Below, piece by piece: positions 5,758 to 10,263 of a DNA stretch of 10,263 nt. The notes below the pieces were generated by a model. It was not told where the DNA came from and made no database searches. It saw only the letters and a list, made by a program, of their open reading frames with translations. The position numbers and the translations under genes were made by a program. Each line of letters starts with the position of its first letter. Within the stretch, counting starts at the first letter, position 1. The DNA is from JAWUVP01 sp034112285 (lineage in GTDB: Bacteria > Pseudomonadota > Gammaproteobacteria > JABDGN01): NCBI GenBank assembly GCA_034112285.1, contig JAWUVP010000080.1, forward strand, positions 1 to 10,263. The letters run 5' to 3'.

Positions 5758-5833
5758 GGGTCAGATCTTGAAATCTAACATCAAAATATTATTTGCTTCT
5801 TAACTTATGATGTCAGATTTCAAGATCTGACCC
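5758..5833. repeat. palindromic repeat, copy B of the 3544-3615 family
   Basis: Arms 5758-5781 and 5810-5833 are complementary at 23 of 24 positions. Over 72 bases it matches copy A at 3544-3615 at 68. It sits 21 bp downstream of the MFS stop codon (minus strand) and could fold at the end of that transcript, although no T tract follows. Confidence 0.8.
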
Positions 5834-5854
5834 CCTTAGGCCCTCGCTCCGTTG

Positions 5855-7084
5855 CTAAGCCTTTTTAGTCTTAAACGACAAACTAATAAAAGCACCAACA
5901 AGCATGACAACAAAACAAGCAATAAAGGGCGCATTATTACTAAGCCCTGCAATAAGCCCCACAAGCACCACACTCACCGCACCGGCAAGCACTGCAACCG
6001 CGGTGCTAACACCCATAACCCAACCTTGCTTATCGGCACCCGCTAAGGTGGAATAAGTGCTTATTGTATAGGATATTCCAACAGCGGTACCTGCGGCGCC
6101 TGGGGCGACTAAGATCCAGGCCAGCAGTGGGCTATGAAAAATAACCATGAGTAACGCAACACAGCCTAAGGTGCCGTAGCCGATAATCATAACTTTATTG
6201 GCCGCCATTTTTTTGAAAAAAGGTACCAACACGGTAAAGCCTAACGCCCAGCCTATTCCAATTAAGCCTAAGAACAAACCGGTGAGATTGATCGAAAAGT
6301 CATAGCGCTTGAATAAGAAAACGCTGCAATACATATAAAAACCAACCCAGCTGACTTGAAACATAAAATAGATAATCGATAGATGGCGAATCGCTTTATG
6401 TTTGCACGCATCGGTAATTAACGTGATGGCATCCAGTAGGTTTAATTTTATTTTTCCTGTGGTGCTTGATGTCTCATGGAAGAAACCCACCAATAGCAAT
6501 AAGTTCAGTGCAGAAAGAATCGCTCCAAAATACAGCGGCGTGGTGTTACCGAACCAGCTAACGATACTGCTGTCCGTTAAGAACGAACCAATCAGTGGTC
6601 CAATAATTAACCCCATGCACACCGACAACATAATATACCCAATGTTACGCGTCAGCTTTTCTGGGCTGCTCATGTCAACAATCGATGCTTGAGCAATAGG
6701 TTGGCTACCAGCCGTTAAGCCACCAATGACGCGGCTCACAAAAATGAGCGTCAAGCTGTGGCAGATAAACCCTAAAGCCGTGAGTAAGTAGGCCAGACCT
6801 GCGCCTGCCATGCAAATTAAGAGTGCTTTTTTACGCCCTGCCCCATCAGACATATAGCCCATGATGACTGAGCCAAAAAACCAGCAAAGAAAATAAACCC
6901 CTAAAATCGCCCCATAGAGAATGGTACGCATATGGGCAGACGCATGGGTTACCAAGGTTGTTGCGTGTGGATTGACCAAGGTTTTGGTTAATAATGGGAA
7001 TAAAATTCCCTGGCCTAATCCATCGATTAAGAGCACGATAAATAGCGCCAGCATGGCACAGTTGTTCATTTTAGGGTTCGACAT
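5855..7084 (-). CDS. MFS drug-type exporter (DHA1/TetA-like)
   Basis: The 409-residue product has the length and about 12 hydrophobic segments of a major facilitator antiporter of the inner membrane. The conserved loop 2-3 motif A is clear (GYMSDGAGRKKAL), and GLIIGPLIGSFL in segment 5 is the antiporter motif C region. The first segment, LFIVLLIDGLGQGILFPLL, and the AGSQPIAQASIVDMSSP stretch are typical of the TetA/DHA1 branch, which exports drugs or metabolites in exchange for protons. The substrate cannot be told. ATG 7084 is preceded by AGGAG with a 5-base spacer; the frame is open nine codons further up, but that start has no comparable site. It is divergent from a LysR-type regulator with overlapping promoters, so it is probably controlled by that regulator. 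A palindromic repeat follows the gene. Confidence 0.9.
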   Translation of the reverse strand: MSNPKMNNCAMLALFIVLLIDGLGQGILFPLLTKTLVNPHATTLVTHASAHMRTILYGAILGVYFLCWFFGSVIMGYMSDGAGRKKALLICMAGAGLAYLLTALGFICHSLTLIFVSRVIGGLTAGSQPIAQASIVDMSSPEKLTRNIGYIMLSVCMGLIIGPLIGSFLTDSSIVSWFGNTTPLYFGAILSALNLLLLVGFFHETSSTTGKIKLNLLDAITLITDACKHKAIRHLSIIYFMFQVSWVGFYMYCSVFLFKRYDFSINLTGLFLGLIGIGWALGFTVLVPFFKKMAANKVMIIGYGTLGCVALLMVIFHSPLLAWILVAPGAAGTAVGISYTISTYSTLAGADKQGWVMGVSTAVAVLAGAVSVVLVGLIAGLSNNAPFIACFVVMLVGAFISLSFKTKKA

Positions 7085-7119
7085 TTTTTCTCCTGATATT
7101 ATTAATGACACCGACTCGC

Positions 7120-7148
7120 AGTATAATTGCGTCCAAAGAAGCTTTCAA
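7120..7148 (-). promoter_or_regulatory. sigma-70 promoter of the MFS gene
   Basis: On the minus strand TTGAAA (plus 7143-7148) and TATACT (plus 7120-7125) are separated by exactly 17 bp, a near-consensus sigma-70 promoter. The predicted start leaves a leader of about 30 bases before the ATG at 7084. Confidence 0.65.
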
Positions 7149-7170
7149 TTGATATGTTTTACGGTATAAT
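7143..7170 (+). promoter_or_regulatory. possible promoter of the LysR gene, overlapping the MFS promoter
   Basis: A consensus TATAAT lies at 7165-7170, 20 bp before the LysR ATG. The best -35 at allowed spacing is TTTCAA at 7143-7148 (16 bp), a weak match that is also the -35 box of the divergent MFS promoter. GTATAATT occurs at 7121-7128 and 7164-7171, 43 bp apart (about four helical turns), and could be paired regulator contacts. Confidence 0.4.
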
Positions 7171-7189
7171 TTCCAAAAAGGAAATAATA

Positions 7190-8083
7190 ATGAAGTTAGA
7201 GCACATCAAGGCATTTACCACTGTGGTTGAACAGCAGAGCTTTCACAAGGCGGCTGAAGTCATGCATCTTGGCGTGTCTGCGGTGAGCAAGCGAGTGAAG
7301 CAGTTACTGGAAGAAAGTGACGTTAAGCTGATGGAGAGCAACACACGTGGTTTTACCTTAACCGAAGCTGGAGAGCTTTTCTACCAGCAATGCTGTGAAG
7401 TGATGAGCTCTGTTAATCAAGCAGAAGCGACCTTAATGGCATTGGTAGCCAAACCTGAAGGCAATTTGAATATTCATGCTACGGAATTTTTGGGAAAAAC
7501 TATGTTGCTCCCGTACTTGCAACGGTTTATGCAGACCTATCCAGACATTCATATCACCTTACATTTAAATGATCAAATTGCAGATTTCGATCGCGAAGAG
7601 GTCGATATTTTTTGGGGAGTCGCCGTCGATGGGCCAGATTATACCAAACGAAAAAAACTCTTAGACAGTAAACAGGTACTAGTCGCATCCCCCGATTATG
7701 TGCGACAACAAGCCGTTGCTAAAACGCCACAGGATTTGATGGCTTGGAATTATATCGGCCATGCCAATCGGCTTGATGCGTGGGAAGACATTCACTTTAG
7801 CCGCCATGCCACCTTAAGATTGCCCGCCAAGCTCAAAGTCAACAACACCCTGGACATGCTTACCCTTGCCAAACAAGGGGTAGGTTTGGTGAATCTGTTT
7901 GAATTTGAAGTTGAGTCTGCTTTAAAAGATGGCGAGTTAGTGCGCGTGCTGCCGGCTTTGTCACAAGAAAAAAAATCAATTTATTGTTACTACCGAAACA
8001 CAAAAATCACAGCGCCAAAGATACGTTGTTTTATTGATGATATGTTAGAACATGGGCAAGTCTTGAATCAAAAACTCAAATGA
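7190..8083 (+). CDS. LysR-family transcriptional regulator
   Basis: The 297-residue product has the standard length and order of LysR regulators. A winged HTH fills residues 1-65 (MKLEHIKAFTTVVEQQSFHK, AAEVMHLGVSAVSKRVKQLL, then NTRGFTLTEAGELFYQQC). A linker helix comes next, followed by a periplasmic-binding-protein-like effector domain from about residue 90 (GNLNIHATEFLGKTMLLPYLQRF, DREEVDIFWGV, LAKQGVGLVNLFEFEVESAL). It fits the CrgA-like branch that often controls an adjacent divergent transporter or enzyme gene. ATG 7190 has AAGGAAAT upstream; the open frame further up lies over the promoter. It probably controls itself and the exporter from the shared promoter region. The last residues (EHGQVLNQKLK) are encoded by the left half of a palindromic repeat, so the original C-terminus may have been replaced. 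Confidence 0.92.
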   Translation: MKLEHIKAFTTVVEQQSFHKAAEVMHLGVSAVSKRVKQLLEESDVKLMESNTRGFTLTEAGELFYQQCCEVMSSVNQAEATLMALVAKPEGNLNIHATEFLGKTMLLPYLQRFMQTYPDIHITLHLNDQIADFDREEVDIFWGVAVDGPDYTKRKKLLDSKQVLVASPDYVRQQAVAKTPQDLMAWNYIGHANRLDAWEDIHFSRHATLRLPAKLKVNNTLDMLTLAKQGVGLVNLFEFEVESALKDGELVRVLPALSQEKKSIYCYYRNTKITAPKIRCFIDDMLEHGQVLNQKLK

Positions 8084-8108
8084 GTTGTGAATTCAAGACT
8101 TGCCCATG
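8051..8108. repeat. palindromic repeat overlapping the LysR stop codon
   Basis: CATGGGCAAGTCTTGAAT (8051-8068) is exactly complementary to 8091-8108. The loop holds a second perfect hairpin, AACTCA-AA-TGAGTT (8073-8086), which contains the LysR TGA (8081-8083). It shares the GTCTTGAA core with the copies at 4257 and 9801, and more loosely with those at 3544 and 5758. It may end or stabilise the LysR transcript; no T tract follows. Confidence 0.8.
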
Positions 8109-8145
8109 CTCTGACGTTGCCCTGTTTACTGCTCTTTATGCGCTT

Positions 8146-8206
8146 TATAATCCCTAAATTAATATACCGTTAAGTTAAGTCAATTATAATATCCACAAAT
8201 TATAAT
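8146..8206 (+). promoter_or_regulatory. AT-rich promoter region of the metalloprotease gene
   Basis: Three TATAAT hexamers occur on the plus strand (8146-8151, 8185-8190, 8201-8206), the last two inside a repeated ATTATAAT. None has a convincing -35 at 16-18 bp, so I cannot choose between them. The last lies 19 bp before the start codon. Confidence 0.35.
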
Positions 8207-8224
8207 CACACAAGCGAGGCTGTT

Positions 8225-9709
8225 ATGCCCATGTGCGCCACTATCACAGCTGAACAAGGTAGACAATACGCAGCTCTATTAAGCCGTCACGGAATAACAA
8301 GCGAGCTTCCATCAAGTTGCACACCAAGGCAAGCCAGCCTTCTTGCCGCTACCGTTAGCCAGCCTGCTGAAGAAAGTTATACTAGACTATTCGTGGATGC
8401 AACAGGAGTATTTTCATTTCCTGGCGCCAAAATAGGCTCCATGCCGCAAGATTTTCACATTCCACCGCCAAAAATACATGCACAAATTCAAACCGCCCTT
8501 TCAATACTGGGCACTACCGGAGTCAAGATAAAATACCTACTTAATAAGGCCGACTTTGGCCAAGCACACATGACAATGCAACCATCAGAAAAGGTGCTGG
8601 TTATAGCCATTCGAGACATAAATTTAGCGGCTCTATATGGCCCCGATACGGATGTAGGCGCGCAACACTATGGCGGCACGATACGAGCCAATAGCTCCCC
8701 TAGAGTCGACATAAAACTCATAGGACGAAATACAGCCCAAAAAAGCTTAAACTTTGTAAGTGTACTAATACATGAAATTGGACATGTGTTCGGTCTAGGC
8801 CATTGGCCCCCACACTTTAACCAGTGCATGCCAAGCTCTGTAGCGAACGATGAAGTAGCACGCACAGCTGCTCAACAAAAGGTAATAAGTCAGTTCATGC
8901 ATAAAGAAAAATGCTTAGTCTCCTTTACAGACTGTGAGCATGGCTCCAGAATGTTCAGTGGTGTTAATTTCGACTGTGAGCCTGATAGACCTTTATCTGA
9001 AATAGATCGAACAATATTTAAGGAAGGTTTTGATGCCATGACGAGCAATCCTGCCAGCACAAAGCCGCCCGTAACCAAACCCAAAGATGAATTTATAACG
9101 GTGTGTCCCAGCCAAAGACCTGAGTGCTTTTCAATTTATGGCAACGAGAAGCCGGGAAGAAATGGCCTGCGCTATCGCAACACCACGTATTCTCAAACAG
9201 CCCTCCATCATAACGCAGAATCTTTACCCCAAATTGAACAAAGCTTATGTGGCATCTTATTGGCCGAAGGCATACAGCAAAAAGCCATTACCTCGTTCTG
9301 CTCAGCTTTTTCAATTGCAATTGCTCATAAGCTCATTCAATCCAGAAAGCTAGATACTCTCACTGCGGCACGCTTAGAAATGGCTGTTGGTTTTGTGATT
9401 ACCACTATATTTTATTCGCTGCCTGTCGCCTGCTTATCATCATCTGTGGATTTATTGGTGCGTAACATTAAAACGCGATATCCAGAAAATGTATGGATAA
9501 TCACCTATTTACGCCCTATTATACCCATTCTTCTCAACACGCTTTACAACTGCTACATGAGAAAAACACTAAACAAAATATTGGGCGATATTGCACTGTT
9601 ATCGGCAGAGCTAGCCATTAACTTACTCTCAGGGTTATTCGCTGTTTCTATCGTCGAAATAACGGCTTTGCTTAGCGTTAAACTTCACGGTAAAATAAAA
9701 TTAGCTTAG
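8225..9709 (+). CDS. metzincin-type zinc metalloprotease with hydrophobic C-terminal half
   Basis: Residues 183-193 read HEIGHVFGLGH, the complete HExxHxxGxxH zinc site of metzincins (three His ligands, catalytic E184). A CMPS segment with M202 nine residues later fits the Met-turn, as in matrixins. Upstream, DIKLIGRN...FVSVLIHEIG fits the strand and helix leading into the site. Residues 1-180 have no clear signal peptide. A cysteine-containing linker (KCLVSFTDCEHG, DCEPDRP) and a Pro/Lys-rich hinge (TKPPVTKPKDE) follow. The last ~110 residues contain hydrophobic stretches at about 386-411, 423-445 and 456-485, likely membrane helices. The length of 494 far exceeds a bare catalytic domain (~160). 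GAGG five bases before ATG 8225 supports the start. The gene stands alone. A protease joined to membrane helices without a signal peptide suggests a type IV-type effector acting on host membranes, but that is inference. Confidence 0.75.
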   Translation: MPMCATITAEQGRQYAALLSRHGITSELPSSCTPRQASLLAATVSQPAEESYTRLFVDATGVFSFPGAKIGSMPQDFHIPPPKIHAQIQTALSILGTTGVKIKYLLNKADFGQAHMTMQPSEKVLVIAIRDINLAALYGPDTDVGAQHYGGTIRANSSPRVDIKLIGRNTAQKSLNFVSVLIHEIGHVFGLGHWPPHFNQCMPSSVANDEVARTAAQQKVISQFMHKEKCLVSFTDCEHGSRMFSGVNFDCEPDRPLSEIDRTIFKEGFDAMTSNPASTKPPVTKPKDEFITVCPSQRPECFSIYGNEKPGRNGLRYRNTTYSQTALHHNAESLPQIEQSLCGILLAEGIQQKAITSFCSAFSIAIAHKLIQSRKLDTLTAARLEMAVGFVITTIFYSLPVACLSSSVDLLVRNIKTRYPENVWIITYLRPIIPILLNTLYNCYMRKTLNKILGDIALLSAELAINLLSGLFAVSIVEITALLSVKLHGKIKLA

Positions 9710-9800
9710 CTTAGCTCAAAACGATATGAGTATTGGTCGCCTCACTCAAAAAAATATTTTTAACCCGCTAACACTTAACGCAGAAGATTGAACCCCTTCG

Positions 9801-9815
9801 GTCTTGAATTCACAA
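9801..9815. repeat. half-copy of the GTCTTGAA palindromic repeat
   Basis: GTCTTGAATTCACAA at 9801-9815 is exactly the reverse complement of 8085-8099 in the repeat behind the LysR gene. Only one arm is present. It sits where the beta-helix reading frame begins without a start codon, so it probably marks a recombination or deletion joint. Confidence 0.45.
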
Positions 9816-10263
9816 TTCTGGCATCAACGTTGGCCAAGGGGAAGGCCATGGGATTCAGGTAGATAATGCCAATTCAAGCGTTGATTTGCACAATACACAA
9901 ATCCTGAATAATGATGGTCACGGCGTTTACTTAAAAGCCGGTACGTTCAATATGGATGGTGATGATAAAATGTCATCACGCCTTAGTGATAATGGGTTGT
10001 CGGGTATCAACGCAACAATGAATAGCGCAGAGCCAGAAAAATCTGTGAAGCGAGTCACTATTAAAAACACAACCATAGATAAAAATATAAAACGTACGGA
10101 TGTTGAAGGCACTGCCGCCGTGAAAATAAACTATACGAATACGGTGATGGCGGACACATTATTCTTAGATAATGTCGACATCATTAATAACTATGCGGCA
10201 GGTGTTCAGTTGGTGTGGGCTAATAACGATGCGCGTAACTATCATGGTAACGGCCCTACAATC
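9808..10263 (+). CDS. beta-helix repeat (pectate-lyase-like fold) surface or secreted protein, 5' end missing, runs off window
   Basis: One frame is open from 9808 to the window end. It reads HNSGINVGQGEGHGIQVDNA, then SSVDLHNTQILNNDGHGVYL, SRLSDNGLSGINATMNS, VTIKNTTIDKNI and LFLDNVDIINNYAAGVQLVW. The recurring NNxxxGVxL and VxIxNTxIxxN turns are typical of right-handed parallel beta-helices, found in pectate-lyase-like enzymes, adhesins and other secreted proteins. There is no signal peptide, and the first in-frame ATG is 9952, inside the repeats. A stop (TGA 9805-9807) lies just upstream, within the repeat half-copy, so the true N-terminus appears lost. The gene may be a pseudogene or, if the break is a frameshift, a damaged larger gene. 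Its Asn/Gly-rich coding differs from the protease upstream. Enzyme versus adhesin cannot be decided. Confidence 0.6.
   Translation, partial: MHNSGINVGQGEGHGIQVDNANSSVDLHNTQILNNDGHGVYLKAGTFNMDGDDKMSSRLSDNGLSGINATMNSAEPEKSVKRVTIKNTTIDKNIKRTDVEGTAAVKINYTNTVMADTLFLDNVDIINNYAAGVQLVWANNDARNYHGNGPTI

Noticed and set aside
3544..5833. CRISPR or terminal inverted repeats of an insertion sequence
   Set aside because: The repeats are far apart, are palindromic themselves and enclose regulator genes but no transposase.
5852..6046. Small plus-strand open frame opposite the end of the exporter gene
   Set aside because: It is antisense to a clear MFS coding sequence, has Lys/Thr/Asn/His-rich low-complexity content and no ribosome-binding site.
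9726..9791. 21-codon open frame (MSIGRLTQKNIFNPLTLNAED)
   Set aside because: There is no ribosome-binding site and no known match, and it is in a different frame from the beta-helix gene. It might be a remnant of that gene's 5' region, but nothing supports this.

Overview
The window looks like accessory DNA of a gammaproteobacterium with moderate-to-low GC. A csrA paralogue lies divergent from a small Cro/cI-type regulator, and a candidate secreted metalloprotease with no signal peptide and hydrophobic C-terminal segments is present; both recall Legionellales (Legionella/Coxiella relatives). The taxonomic placement is inference only. No chromosomal marker gene is present.

Region 1 (1-~3540) looks like one end of an integrative element. 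It opens with a GC-rich non-coding block, a short match to the 3' tail of tmRNA, a rho-independent terminator and a tandem GTTGCCCCC repeat of the kind seen near tyrosine-integrase attachment sites. On the minus strand follow a TIR-domain protein (candidate NAD-consuming defence effector), a pair of conserved mobile-element hypothetical genes that overlap out of frame by 89 bp, and a P-loop ATPase gene. The ATPase gene is broken twice: by an in-frame amber codon after the Walker A motif, and by loss of its 5' end at a palindromic repeat.

Region 2 (~3540-4500) carries a palindromic repeat, a csrA paralogue (minus) and a divergent XRE-type regulator (plus). This arrangement resembles the control modules of Legionella-type integrative elements. 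Region 3 (4494-5636) holds an unrecognised 380-residue protein with a C-terminal run of 20 alanines. Region 4 (5855-8083) is a divergent pair, an MFS drug-type exporter and a LysR regulator, with overlapping promoters and probable joint control. Region 5 (8225-9709) is a metzincin-type zinc metalloprotease with a hydrophobic, membrane-spanning-like C-terminal half. Region 6 (9808-end) is a beta-helix repeat protein lacking a visible start and running off the window.

The common thread is a set of small palindromic repeats built on a TCTTGAA core, found at 3544-3615, 4257-4311, 5758-5833, 8051-8108 and 9801-9815. They sit exactly at gene ends and gene breakpoints and seem to have shaped the region. 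The strongest follow-up points are the TIR gene at the element end, the conserved out-of-frame gene overlap, the metzincin/membrane protein, and the repeats at truncation points.
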